Positions 10,111 through 21,577 of a stretch of 64,000 nt of DNA are shown one piece after another; positions within the stretch are counted from its first letter, which is position 1; every line of letters starts with the position of its first letter. Under the pieces are notes generated by a model. The model was not told the origin of the DNA. It made no database searches and was given only the letters and a program-made list of their open reading frames with translations. The translations under genes were made by a program, and so were the position numbers. This DNA is from Gracilaria domingensis (taxonomy: Eukaryota > Rhodophyta > Florideophyceae > Gracilariales > Gracilariaceae), in the NCBI GenBank assembly GCA_022539475.1, contig VCMS01000046.1, forward strand, positions 205,609-269,608, read 5' to 3'.

Positions 10111-11943
10111 TCCTTAGATAAAAGGATTTTTTAATTTTGTTTATTTAGCAGTACAGGTTTGAAAAGTGTACACGTAAATTCTTGCTTTCAAAAATAAATC
10201 TGATTTGGAACTATTTTGTTGATTGATTGTAGTAAGAAGTTTCTGAGCAGACGTTCAACAAATATCTCGCAAAATATTAAGAAACAAACTTTTAATTTGT
10301 GTCTATGCAGACGACCAAGAAAAATGACGTAAGGTTTTACTGCGTATATGTAATAGAAAGATCAGTATTGACTTAAGATAGATAGATATATATCCTTTCT
10401 CTTGCAAGTTTTGCAACAAATGATCTACGTTTTTTTTCTTTCACATTTGCTCTAAATTTTCAGGAAAACTGCTTTAAACAAGTAGGCTACCAAGCTCTAT
10501 TGCTAACAAATTCTACTATTTCATTTTTGTAACTGCATACTTTTTAATAGTTGAAGAATAATATAGTTCCGAGCGCTAATAATGCTTTGAAAAACTAAAT
10601 CTGTAAATACTGAGCTCAGTAAGTACAGATAAAAATACTCTTCAATGAGATACCTCAAGAATCATTTCTGTAATGTATAGACCTTTTTTCTATATCTCAA
10701 AATGTTTTTATTCGTCATTTTTTCGTGAATACTTGTAGCTATACCTTACGTTAAACTACAAAAATTCTCTCTTTCTGGAGAAGGTTTGCGATCTATTCTT
10801 CGAAAAATGTGCTCCACAAAGCTCTGATATTAGAAAGCAGCTGTGTCCTTTCGTTCCGATAATTGCTGCTACAATACCTTGTATTTATATTATAAATTGG
10901 TAGCTGACGTAGAGAACATTTCGAAATCAATTTCTAAAATGTCGAATTATGAACGTCAAACATTCGACCACCGAAATCCCATTGAATACAAAATTTGTCT
11001 CCTTATTTCATGGTCGTAACCACCATTGTTAGAATATACTGTGAGGAACAATAAAAAGGCGGCCTTCGGCCGCACGCGGCGCTTTGCACCGCAGCCCAAC
11101 AGCTCTCCTTTCATGTCTATCATTCTTATCCCAAGAACTTTTTTACAGTTTATTCTTTCGGATAACAGTGTCTCAAATCTTTACTTCGGATCAACGTAAA
11201 TTGGCTTTGGACGGCCTTAACAAGTCTCGCAGTAACCTGCGTAGAGTCATTGATGTCACTGAAGTTTTCTGGACCTCAAAAACGTTTGATGTTTACCGGT
11301 GTGGCGGCTTTGACGTTCAAAATATGTCTCTTTCCTAAAGTTTTGCTAGAAACCATGGTTCACATTACTCTCTTCAACCTGGCCTTTTCCCTACATGCCG
11401 CAAGATACGGTACCCTAGCTCTTGGACCGGTGATTCCTTCGTACATTATGAGCACCTCCTTCATATTGAGGAATAAATACTTATGTATAGCAGTCTGCGG
11501 CCTTTTCGATCTCAATCTCTCCATCTCCGTCACCTATCAACCCCGTCCATCCCCGCCCCCCTAGTCTTATAGAATCTGTCAGAGCAGCCACTATGGCGTT
11601 TTTTCTAGGTGAATTTCTATTCGGCCTTTTCACTATCGTCGTGAACGCACTCTCTATCTTTTAATACTTAGGGAACAGTTTTAAAAGCAATGTAGCGCTC
11701 TCGCACCGCGCCATCACGGTTTGAAAAAGTTCCAGCAACGCGGATGACCAAGAGAGGAAGGAATCCCAAACAATCCCACGATATGATATTAGCGTAGCTA
11801 AGCGCAAAAACCCTCCGCCTGCCGCGATCAGAAGAAGTACTCGACAATGAGCTCCACGTATCAGGCTTACTGGAGAGAAGTCTGGTTCGAATTCGGCACT
11901 CCGGGATTCCAGAGCAAACCCGAAACTGAATCTGGGTATAAGT
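10111..11943. other. AT-rich region without a gene
   Basis: Long AT-rich sequence with few open frames. Frames at 11084-11564 show no recognisable domain. A short GC palindrome (GCGGCCTTCGGCCGC) sits near 11062. Confidence 0.45.
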
Positions 11944-12504
11944 ATGGCCACAACCGAAGTCACAGAGAGTGAAGTAGTTTTACTACATCACAGCTCAGTG
12001 GGAGGGCCGATTACACGAATCATGGCTGCAGAGGAAGTGCCGAGAATCATCGTTGATGCAAATATGGAAGACAATGTTGCCGAGAGACGTACGAGAGCGA
12101 AAGGGACACGGGAAAGAAATTTAAGAAACAATGTCATCGAAGAAGAGTTGGACAGACAATGAAAGAGCAATTTCACCTGGTAAGACGAGACGCGTTATAA
12201 ACTATTCCATTCAACCTGTATGTAGTAGGGACGAAGAAGAAGTCGATGATGTACAGCCCGCTGTACGTGCGCTCGCAACATCGCGAAGGGAGGTCAAAAC
12301 TCGGAACGATTCCCTTCATGCCGATCGTGCTAGTGACGAGGAAGAAGTCGATAATCAACAGCCTTCTGTACGTGCGGCTGCACCGTCGAGGAAGAGTTTC
12401 AGGAATTGAATCAATTCCATTCATCGCGAACGTCATACGAACGAGGAAGAAGTCGACGAGATACAGCCTGCTCAACGTACCGTCGCGCCATCGCAGAATA
12501 GATT
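11944..12504 (+). pseudogene. Gene remnant with 35-residue acidic repeats, cut by retroelement A
   Basis: Three tandem units of exactly 105 bp start at 12230, 12335 and 12440, each coding D/N-EEEVD followed by a .QPAVRA..PSR-type segment. Frame 11944-12162 supplies a charged N-terminal part, with a shift into the repeat frame near 12131. A TGA interrupts unit two at 12407-12409, and the third unit runs into the truncated LTR at 12505, so the C-terminus is lost. The in-frame period shows it was once coding. No known domain is recognised; the charge suggests a soluble or nuclear protein at most. Confidence 0.5.
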
Positions 12505-12759
12505 CTAGAAATATCTAACTACCCGGCGCTGCCGGCCAACTTCCTACACGTATGAAACCGTTGCTGGCTTGTCACGGCGCACCCGGCATCGGGCCAACTC
12601 AGCACACGTGTGCAGAAACACTACCCTTCCTAGGCATACCCCAAAATACGGCCACTACTACAGTAAACTCTCATAGCATGAGGTGTCAAAGCCGGTAACG
12701 GATCAACAAACTATGAAAGACACCTCGGGGCATCCCCGCAAAGAGCGTTTTGCTCTACA
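12505..12759 (-). repeat. Element A 3' LTR, truncated
   Basis: Matches 22196-22466 from CTAGAAATATCT through TGCTCTACA. The remaining LTR part (about 600 bp) present in the other LTR is missing; unrelated repeat-gene sequence begins exactly at the break. Confidence 0.85.
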
Positions 12760-12772
12760 TCACCCCCTTCTC
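12760..12772 (-). promoter_or_regulatory. Element A polypurine tract
   Basis: TCACCCCCTTCTC on the plus strand, purine-rich on the element strand, directly against the LTR. B (25535-25547) and E (53952-53964) have the same C5 core at the same place. It would prime plus-strand DNA synthesis. Confidence 0.75.
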
Positions 12773-12800
12773 AGGCTGAGACACCGACTCCGTCCGCTCG

Positions 12801-14320
12801 ATGCGCCTTGCGATGGAGGTATATGAGGAAGTCCCCCAAGACGGGTCTGCCGAGAACTGTTCGGAACCACCAACACCTCCGGTGTCAATAGCGAACCTCG
12901 CCATCTCGAGCCCTCCCGCGATGCCCAACACACCGAACGCCACTCCGTCTTCGACGGCACGTATGCAAGTTTCCAACCCGCCGTTCCGGTCTGTACCTCT
13001 TCCACAGTCGGCGGCTGCCTCCCAGCCGGGTTCCTCCGGACAAGATTACGCTCCAGCTCAAGCTGGTCCCGCGCCCGTATGGGAGGGGTTCAACGCTGAG
13101 ATGACAGCTACGCTGGGTGGATGGCCTACCGCAGGCGCGTTACGCATCCGGGATCCGCACCGGCACAGTTTCCTTTTCGCCTAGGCTTCCTGGCTTGAGG
13201 CCGAGGCCGTTCGGGATACCGAGCTCGTCGACTCGTACGCTGTCGACGGCCAACTCCTTGGTGGGCTTCCTGCTGACGTTACCCGTTCATGGGACTGGAT
13301 CGCCCGCGTTGCGGTCACACCGAGTTGCCTGTTTGTAGGTCGAAACGAGACGAGACAACTCGCTCGCAATGAGATGGCCCGCATTGGGTATGCGCGACAC
13401 TTCCGAGCTCCAAATGAGCATCCGGTGCCGGCACAGTACCAGTATGACGTGGCACGTTACCGAACTTTCGGCGAGGTCGGCTACGGCGACCATCTAGCCA
13501 ACGCGTTGGACGAAATCGACCGATATTCGGACATCGTTCAGCCGCAGCAGGAGTTGATCCAGTGGGCGCGGCCCATTCTTCGTCCCGAGTTCCGGTTTCT
13601 CCGCCGTCCTGCACGGTCTCACTTTCATGAGGGCCTCCGATTCGAGAAGAAATAGCGTTCCCGCTTCCGGGTACTGGTCCCGTACCAGTGCACGGATTTT
13701 CAGCACATCTCGCGTCACTTCCATACTGGGCGATACCTGCCGCTGCCGTCATTCTGGCCTGCGGTCGAAGTATCAAGAGGGTGTCACGTAGAGCTATCGC
13801 CCTGCCTAACTTACATAGGCTCGTATTTCATGAACGATCCGCCTCGCGGCCTGTGGAGCATCCTTGCAACAGAATGGATCTTCCGCGTTGCGGCTTCCTC
13901 CTGATCGAGACATATGATTTGTACCGGGTTTGGTTCATCCCGGAGCTCATCCGGCAAGCGATCGGAGCGCTGAATCTCTCTGAAGTGCTCGGCTCGGTCC
14001 GCAATGCACGAGAAGCCACTGCGTTGGTGGGCGTCATCGACCAGATTGACTGGAACGAGGTGCCTGCTAGCCAGGTTTCCGACGGGGTTCGTCGGCATTC
14101 GGATCGTTCTCCGGGACGGAACGTCAATGCCAGCGACTTCATATACTTTGACGCATGGATTTGGGAGATAATTGGTCCCGCTGAGGCGGCTGGTCGCCGC
14201 CGAGAGAAGCTTCATATCCCGGAAGGGCACCCGCGTGGGTTCTTATACGTCGATGACGACGGCGATGATCCTGCTGAGGGAGGAAGCCCCATGGATGAGG
14301 AAAGCCCAGACGGCGTGTAG
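12801..14320 (+). pseudogene. Antisense ORF of element A
   Basis: It starts 42 bp inside the 3' LTR and runs opposite to pol. Frame 12801 gives a Pro/Ser-rich N-terminus to a TAG at 13182-13184, then in the same frame continues through DTELVDSYAVDG, GGLP and SWDW motifs and RYRTFGEVGYGDHL to about 13600. A shift leads to the block RG.....PC.TYIGS near 13770-13840, and a second shift into frame 13688-14320 gives RVWFIPELIRQ and the C-terminal FIYFDAW...HPRGF...DDGDDP block. Each block has a counterpart in element B in the same order, so the gene is real but decayed. No known domain recognised. Confidence 0.7.
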
Positions 14321-14689
14321 GTTGTACCGGAGCCCGAAGCTATGAGAGATGACAACGAAGTCGTGGTTGTTGTCCCACCCGCTGTAGCGGCTCCCGCGCC
14401 GACGAGCCCATGAGCTCAGGAAGTAGCATCCGCCGGGGGCGGCAGTTCCTCTCTCACTCCGCGAGCGGCGGTCATTCGCGACTTCCTTCGAGGCATGGGT
14501 GTGGCCGTTCCCGATACGGTGACCGACGAGTCGGAATTGTAAGCAATAGCCTCACAGCGCCTCTCTGGAGCTCCCGGTAGTGGGGGTGCCCCAGGTGCTG
14601 GGCCGTCCGGCGCGTAATTCCCCGGCTCGCGATCCCTGACGGGCTACAGTAGTCCGCAATAGACCCCGATGATGAGGGGCGACTCAATA

Positions 14690-15120
14690 GTTAGAGGTAA
14701 ACTTCTCCAGCCTTTCTGGCTTGGCTCAAACTTGTCTTCTTGTTCTCCTTCTTCCCAGTGGGCAATACCTCGTTCGAGGCTGTTGCAAATGGCCCGCAAG
14801 AGAGGGGTAACTTTCTGCAGAGGCGGTTGTAGCGATAAAACTTCTTATTCTTCCTTCCAGTGTCCTGGCTTCTTCTCCTTCTTCTTAGGCTTCTTTCTTC
14901 TTCATCTTCTTCTTCACTGTAAGTGGCTTCCGCGTTTCGGGGCTTGTCTTTTTAGACAGAGACTGTTCGCATAGAGCGGCATGTTGCTGCTTCTCAGTAG
15001 CGTCCGTCTAGGGCGGCTTGTTAGGATCAACGTCGTTGCATCCGCGTGAAGCGGCACATTTTGCATGATGCAATTCCGTCCGCGTGAAGCGGCATATTCC
15101 ATCTGAGACGGCATAACTCA
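14690..15120 (+). repeat. CT-rich tract and short CCGCGTGAAGCGGCA-type repeats between the convergent genes of A
   Basis: Pyrimidine-rich stretches (CTTCTT words) are followed at 14960-15100 by four degenerate copies of a 15-base self-complementary word (CCGCGTGAAGCGGCA twice; GCATAGAGCGGCA and CTAGGGCGGC variants). Equivalent CT-rich tracts lie at the same place in B (about 27570-27680) and E (about 55040-55210). Confidence 0.55.
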
Positions 15121-15134
15121 GAAGTTGTGGGTGA

Positions 15135-16244
15135 TCAACCTACTTGGGCTTTGTCCAGCGTAGCCGGTATCGGTGTCCGTGTGCGACGATGGTACTGTAG
15201 CACCTTAGATCGAGGCAAATGCTCGATAGGCTCATGTGTGTAAGAAGAACAGCCGTACCAACGCACTCGATACAATAGCTCTCCATCAGAGGCGTAGCCG
15301 TGACTAATCAGATGGTCCATAACGTACTCCCTGTCGAGGACACGCCGCTCAGTGTGCGATTCGGTTGTCGTGCCCTCTTCTGAGGTGTCGTTGATTGCTT
15401 TCCCGTCGTGGGCGTCGTTGCCAAACGGCTTCCGTCCTGACGACAGTGCGTTCTTTACGCCAGGAGGTTCTGGTGAAGATTGCGTGTTCCTGTCATTCAG
15501 GCTTCCAGACTTCTGGCTTTCCTCCTCGTGTAGTCGGGCTGTGACCTTACTTTGGTCTCCTCGAGCAGCGGGCTTCCGGCGTTCCGCCGGGATCTCCCGT
15601 CGTGAAGAGGAACGGTCCACCTTGCGTTGCGCCAGCGAGTGGTTCTGTTGTGCGCGCCGTGGTAGCGTTTCGTCACTCATCTCCGTATGCGCCGTTGCAC
15701 GGCTGTGCGCTGCCGATTCAAACTCGAAATTTCCGTTTTCGGCGGCCGCGAGCCTTACAGCAGGCACGTGCCCGGCTCGTGTGCTGTTGTCCTCCACTGG
15801 AGGTGGATCGCCGGCGAAGCCGGACACTTGGCGCATTGTGTGCCCGCGTGCAGCGTTGTGCTGCTGCACAATTACTGTGGCGTATCGGCTCGCCATATCG
15901 GCGGTTTCTTTCGTGTTTTCAACGGCTTCATAACTCGATGCTTCACTGAGATCTTCCGAAGTCGCGTCTGCCGTAACAGCACGGTCTCTTTTGACTAACG
16001 TTTCTTCCGGACTTCCTGCTCTCTTCAGCAAAGGTGCGCTACCGCTGTCGGGCTCCGGCTGCGGCGAGATGTTCCGCATTTGACACGGCTGTTGCAGTGT
16101 TTGCGACATTCTTTTCCGGCGTGCTGCACAGCTGGGGCAGGCTCCTGTCCTTCCGCCTGTGACGGCAGTACAGTACCCTCCGCGGGCAAAGCGGCGTTTT
16201 CTGCAGCAGCTACACTCTGGGTGTCCGGCTTTGAGCTCCACCAA
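15135..16244 (-). CDS. Element A pol C-terminus: linker with Cys cluster and chromodomain
   Basis: A 369-codon frame that ends pol. Near its start it has a Cys cluster (CSCC ... YC ... CPSC) of possible zinc-binding type, then a long low-complexity Ser/Glu/Arg linker, and ends with a chromodomain: REYVMDHLISHG, YRVRWYGC, then EPIEHLPRSKVLQYHRR. Chromodomains at the end of gypsy integrases bind modified histone tails and steer integration; that role is inferred from family knowledge. It is probably one polyprotein with the upstream integrase, since B and E show the same end. Confidence 0.7.
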   Translation of the reverse strand: MVELKAGHPECSCCRKRRFARGGYCTAVTGGRTGACPSCAARRKRMSQTLQQPCQMRNISPQPEPDSGSAPLLKRAGSPEETLVKRDRAVTADATSEDLSEASSYEAVENTKETADMASRYATVIVQQHNAARGHTMRQVSGFAGDPPPVEDNSTRAGHVPAVRLAAAENGNFEFESAAHSRATAHTEMSDETLPRRAQQNHSLAQRKVDRSSSRREIPAERRKPAARGDQSKVTARLHEEESQKSGSLNDRNTQSSPEPPGVKNALSSGRKPFGNDAHDGKAINDTSEEGTTTESHTERRVLDREYVMDHLISHGYASDGELLYRVRWYGCSSYTHEPIEHLPRSKVLQYHRRTRTPIPATLDKAQVG

Positions 16245-16307
16245 AGTGGTGCGTTCCTCCTCAGTCTTCCGCCATAACTGCGCGTTGTTCGCGTCTTTCC
16301 GATTGTT

Positions 16308-17642
16308 CTACTGTGCGTCGGGCGTCCTCGCGCGTTCACCACGACTTGCGCGCGACGTTGAGGCTTGCAACGGCGATTCCGTCGACGACGGCGATAACGA
16401 CAGCGAGCGATTTGCCTCCTCCTCCCCCTGCTCAGTTGGAGCGTCGGGGGCGGTGGTAAGCATTCCCGGAGGGACCAGTATCCGCGTGCGTACGTGAGCG
16501 GCAGCAGAGACCGACTTGTGAGGCTCCGGCTCAGCCGACAAATCAGCAAGTCCGCGGTTGGGATGCGGCAATACTGACAGTGAAGTGTACGCTCCCGCTT
16601 CGGCGGCTGGTTCCACAATAGGCGTAGCGGCGTCCGGCGTTTCAGGTTGCGTTTCCCGAGAAACAGGCGTTGGTGCAGGCGTTACGCGATCCCGCGAAAA
16701 ACGCTCCTGCTCTCCCTTGATGTCAAGGACAACCGTACTGTCGGTAACTGAAATAACCCGGTAGGGACCATCCGCGATAGGAGAAAGCTTGTGGCGCTTC
16801 TCCTTCTGGGGATTGTAGTATTTCTTGCGTATGAGGACATAGCTACCTTCCCTGATCTGAGGGGCATGTTTGCGCACTCTGGCGCCAAAAGTCCGCTTGT
16901 AGGCGGCTTGTGCCTTAGCGATATTCTGCCTAACCGTAGGAATAATCTTCGTGACCCATCCCTTCCACGCGTCCCTGCGGAGGCGGGGCGAGGGGAATTT
17001 GTCCTGTACTGCCTGTGGCTCGATGACCACCAACGGTGGAACGCGTTATGGCACAAGCTCGAACGGCGAGATCTGAGTAGTGCAATGAACGTGCGTATTG
17101 TAGGCATATGTCACCTCATCGGTGTATTGATCTCATTCCCACGGATGCTCGGCAACGAACGTCCGTAATGCATTGAGCATTGTGCGGTTAAAACGTTCAA
17201 TTTGCCCATTACTCTGGGGGTGATATGTTGTCGTGAACCAGTTTTGGATCCGTAAGATGCGGCAAACGTCTTGAAACAACTTAGCCACAAACTGCGGTCC
17301 ATTATCCGATACCAAATCAATCGGCGGTCCGTAGACAAAAACCCAGTGTGTAACGAAAGCTTTGGCGACCGCACTGGCGGTAACCTTCTTCAAAGGCACA
17401 GTCCGTACCAGCTTCGAAAAGCGGCGGGTGATCACCAGTAGAAACCGGCTTCCCTGACCGGTGCGAATAAACTCACCGAGCAAGTCAATAGACACTAACT
17501 CCAGTGAAGCCCTAGCAGGGAAGAGTACCAATTTCTTGGAATACTTCCGCAGTTTGACGCGGTTCTTGGCACAATCAGAACATCCACGAACACTGACATA
17601 CGCATCGAAAGCTATCGCTGGCCAATAGAAGTCCTTTCTCAA
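16308..17642 (-). pseudogene. Element A integrase
   Basis: The catalytic core is visible: Asp in IDLLGEF, Asp in VSDNGPQF, Glu in NGQIERFNRT, the DD(35)E triad of retroviral-type integrases. The zinc-binding His-His-Cys-Cys unit spans the junction with the preceding frame (HLSHYAKLSVH ... GCSDCAK). A stop follows HPWE at 17133, another lies near 17040, and then comes the GPY/F C-terminal module (KLSPIADGPYRVISV) in 16308-17033. A TAA at 17643-17645 separates it from RNase H where element B has a Leu codon. Confidence 0.8.
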
Positions 17643-17645
17643 GGT

Positions 17646-18338
17646 TTAGTAGAACTTTCTGGCACCAGGATGGACTGAGAGCTTCGCATAGTGCGACAGG
17701 TGCAGTACCCGTGACTGAAGTGACTGTAGAACCACAATCTGTTGCCTGTTCCCGACAGTACGGATGAGGAATCCTTGGTCGTTCTCGACGAAAGGCAGTC
17801 GTGATCCGCCGTTCAGACGGCTACGAATCTCCGTACAAAAACGGTCCGTGTGCTGCTCCCGGATGAGTTCTTCCGGCTTGATCGGTACGAAAGAACCCAA
17901 TCCTGGGGGCGTGTCTGACACTGCTGAGACAGTATCGTAGATCTCCCATCCTTCCGAATCTTCATCGGCATCGCCCGAGCCGTCTTCTGCTAGGAAGCAC
18001 GGTTCTTCCAGGTCTTCAACTGGCGCAGCTTCAGCCGCTGTTTCCAAGCGGGACAGTGCATGAGCCTGAGTGTTCAGGAGTCCTTTCTTGTAGCGGATAT
18101 CAAAGTCGAATTCCGACAAGCGAAGTCTCCACCGCATCAAGCGGCCAGATGGCTCTGCTATAGAGAGTAGCCAGCGTAAGGCCGAATGATCGGTATGAAC
18201 AATGAAGCGAGTTCGCATAAGGTAGGGCCGCAGTGTCTGTAATGCCCAGATAACTGCCAAAAACTCCTTCTCGGATACCGAGTAATTCCTCTCGTGAACG
18301 TTGAGGCTTCTTGACCAATACCCAACTGGAGTAGACAA
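17646..18338 (-). pseudogene. Element A RNase H, start lost by deletion
   Basis: The frame begins just before GYWSRSLNVHERNYSVSEKE, goes through FIVHTDHSALRWL and the ALSRLE motif, and ends in the integrase zinc-finger half. The part of RT and RNase H that in B lies between DDIIVFS and PIGYWSRSL (about 180 residues) is absent; RT codes run straight into this segment in another frame. Confidence 0.8.
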
Positions 18339-19029
18339 TGATGTCTTCCTGGTAAACCAGGCAAGTCTTCCACTTGAAGCGGGCGAGCAAAATATCCACA
18401 GCTCTCTGAAATGTGGCTGGCGCGTTCGTTAACCCAAAGGGCATCCGATTGAATCGGTACAAGCCTTCATGACAGACGAAGGCTGTCTTGTCACGATCTT
18501 CGGCCCTCACGGGGACTTGCCAATAGTTCCAATTCGCATCTAGGGTTGTGAACACTTTCGTGTCGCCCAATGAATCGATGCATTCATCCATTCGTGGGAT
18601 AGGATATACATCCTTGACCGTAGCCGCGTTTAGCTTGCGGTAATCGATGCAAAATCGCCAAGACCCATCAGCTTTGGACGCGAGCACCACCGGCGATGCT
18701 CAAGGTGACTGAGCCGGCTCGATAACTCCAGCGCAGAGCATTTTCTCAACTTGAGCTTTCTCCTCCTGCCAAGCTGTCGGTTCTGCCCTGTAAGGGTGCT
18801 CTGAAATGGGCCGAGTATTCCGTAGCAAATCAATTCGATGTTCGGTAATACCAATCTTACCCAGTTTGTCATCCCACATGGGCGTGAAATCTTCGGGCAT
18901 GTGACGCAATTTATCGCGCTGAGTCTCTGGGACATGTTCAAGATCCAGAGACTCCAGTTCTTGTACTGCCCTATCCTTCGTGTCAGCAGCACTCAGGTCC
19001 TTATCATTACTCTCCGACGAGGTCTGCAT
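18339..19029 (-). pseudogene. Element A reverse transcriptase, internally deleted
   Basis: RT blocks present: the approach segment with AGVIEPAQS, WRFCIDYRKLNAATVKD, FTTLDANWNYWQVP and RFNRMPFGLTNAPATFQ. The catalytic YxDD box reads YQED, so one catalytic Asp is Glu, and the sequence then jumps by deletion into RNase H. A TGA at SP*ASP (where B has Trp) also interrupts it at about 18700. It cannot encode an active polymerase. Confidence 0.8.
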
Positions 19030-19640
19030 TGCTTCCTTCGACCGGCTGCGGTTCTTCGCATCCGACGAAGTCGGCGTAGCATCTCCCGACGAACTGTTTG
19101 GACCAGGATTCGATTCGGAATTGTTCCGCCTCCCCCTCTTCAGCTTCGAGGATTCCGAGAACTTCGGCCATAGAAACCTGAGTAGGCACTATAGCCCCGG
19201 GGTGCTGAAGCAATGATCCAATAACTTGGCTCCTAACAAACCGTTGAGGAAAACGGCTGAAGTTCGCGACCAGCACCTGAAAAGGCTTTTCGGGTTCGAC
19301 AAAAACAATCCCATTAGACAGGGCGAGCTGATGCTTCTCCTGCAATCCAGGCAACGTTTCCCCCTTTTGTAAGCCACATTGTGGAGATGTTACAGTAACC
19401 CAGACCTGTGATTCGGGGGGGATGCAAATAGGCCGAGCAACTCCGAGCTTCGTAGACTTCCGTTCATCAGCGGCAGGCTCCTCTGCAGCATGCAAGGGAA
19501 CTTGCTTCTTCAAAGCCCGTCAAAGGGGACGTCGAACCATCGGTACAATGGTCCTATCCTCCATTTCGGCGTTCGGCCGGCGTCAACGACTCATATTGAG
19601 GCACGATCTTCACCATATCCCGTATGGGCATTAAAACATT
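19007..19640 (-). pseudogene. Element A protease remnant without active site
   Basis: Only the C-terminal part of the gypsy protease region survives: IPPESQVWVTVTSP, LSNGIVFVEPEKPFQVLVAN and VIGSLLQHPG align with B at 32809-33180. Near 19540-19580 the frame reads VPMVRRPL, where B has TIPIVRKPL, and directly before it is the gag end (QYESLTPAE). So a deletion fused gag to mid-protease and removed the DTG active site. Confidence 0.7.
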
Positions 19641-19699
19641 CGGGGCGATGTGTCCATGCCTGTAACAGATGTGGCAAATAAGGTGTCGGAGAAGATCCG

Positions 19700-21431
19700 G
19701 ATTCGGCTGAAGGCGCTCCTGTCGTGGAAGAGAGGGATCCCTCCCCCCAGGGCATTGACTGCGTTATCTACCAGCGTGTGGAACGTGCAAACCCGCAACG
19801 TGTTGACCGGTGTACAGAGCAGGATCTACGTCAACAGTAGACGGCTCCGTCGTTGACGGCAACTCCGTAGTCGGCATTGAACCATCAGCCTGTAACAGGT
19901 GTAGGTTGTCATAACCCCCTTGAACCGAACCTCGCGATAGAGGCAAAGAAGAGTCCCGGCCTTCTGCATGAAGGAGGCGGGGCGTGCGCGTCTTGACACC
20001 AGCGCGTGCGCGGGCTGCATCTCCCTCAGCTTGGGCAAATTGTACGAGTTCCAGATAGGTAATCCGGTGTTTGTTCTCCCGATAACGGGCTACCAAAGTC
20101 GAAATTGATCGGTCCAGGCCATCAACAAACATCGTACACCGCTCAGCTGCGGGGAACACGTTGCCACATCTGTGGAAATCCTTGTTGAGATGGGTATAAT
20201 AAACGGTTTCCGACTCATCGGCTCCTTGCTTCGTGTCTCGCAGCGCGAGTACAGCACCCTGTATCGCATTGTCTGTTGCGTAAGAATGCAGAAGATATTG
20301 TACCGCTTCCGGCCAGCATGTAACTCCTCCTTCGGAAGCGCGAGACGACCCACGAACCGAATTGAATTGATCTTCGTCTACGCCCGTCAAAAAGTACGGC
20401 AGCGCAATGTAGGCCTGTGCCTCACTCATCCGAAGTACATCGGTTTCCGCCACGAAGCGGCCACGAAAATCCAAGACAAGAATTGGAGCTTTCCCAGAGA
20501 ACTTTTGGGGCTTTAGCGTGAGCTCCATTTGTCGGAGATGATTTCGTACCTTGCCAGTCCCACGTGGGTTTCTCTGTGGCGTCATGTTATCAAGCCGATA
20601 ATATCGGTACGATAGCAGCTTCCGATACAGTAGCTTTGTCGGCTTCAATTCCTTCAATCAAAGGTGTCTTCGTCCTTTCATACGGCCTCGTGCAACACCA
20701 GAATTGGCTTCAGTAGCCCGCGAACGGGAAGCACGCTGGCGAGAGCGATCGTTCTCGCTGTCCGACGAGTCGGATGAAGCCCCCACATTTTGGGCTTCCT
20801 CTTCTGAAAAGTACGAAGAAGACGAGTCAGACTCAACCTTGACCTTCTTCCTTGCCAGACAATCCCGGGAACGGCGCGAGTGCTGAGAACCCTCAGAAAC
20901 CGGGGTTCCCAGCGCAACAGCATCAGATACGATGATTTGCTCGACCATCTCCAGAGCGGTAGCCAGGCGGTCCAGGCGTGCAGCAGCCTGCTCGTGCAGG
21001 GCAGCCGACACCTGTCGGTGTTCCATAATCTGGTTGACATCAGACCGTAAAACACGGACGTCGCTCGAAACATCCCGGACACCGGCTTCATCGAGGCGTT
21101 GCCGGAGTTTCGTATTATCACGGATGAGGCCCACTTGGCAGTTCTGCAGGATGCGAATCTGAGCCTCTAATTCGCGGAGGGTGTACTCGTCGGACCGCGA
21201 AGACATAACGTCAACCGCTGCGGCGGAATCAGCCGCAGGCGCGGTTTCAGTTGGCCCACGAGTGGGTGGGACCCCGTTATCAGAACGGAGACCCCGGGAA
21301 GCCGGTTTCGGATCGCCACTACCCGGGGCCTCGAGGGTGTCCTTCGGCAACGGAGGCAGACTTGCCGGCAAGCCGGACGAACCGGGCACAGAAGCGGCAC
21401 GTGGCGCACCACTCTTGCGACGGGAAGACAT
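19700..21431 (-). pseudogene. Element A gag
   Basis: The N-terminal 257 codons (20658-21431) hold a Pro/Ser-rich head, a coiled-coil stretch (LRELEAQIRILQ ... LRQRLDEAG) and a Ser/Asp/Glu acidic tract; a TGA follows GRRHL. The main capsid-like frame 19764-20657 begins LKELKPTKLLYRKLLSYRYY, contains GVTCWPEAVQYLL, and RCTMFVDGLD, all shared with B. After 19764 the zinc-finger-like CYRHGHIAPN segment follows in another frame. Homology to B is continuous across the stop. Confidence 0.8.
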
Positions 21432-21577
21432 CGTTCACCGACACAGTTGGCCAATTGGCAACCAAAACAACTTCCGAAAACGGACAATGAAAGATTCGTA
21501 AGAACGGGTATTCCCAACTATCTGGGCTCTAAAAAAACGAACCAACCCCAACGATTGTTGGCCCATAAAGCCGATTC

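Noticed and set aside
839-12759. LTR relic at 839-1560 as the missing 3' LTR of element C
   Set aside because: Too diverged from the C 5' LTR to be its pair, no pol next to it, and no target duplication.
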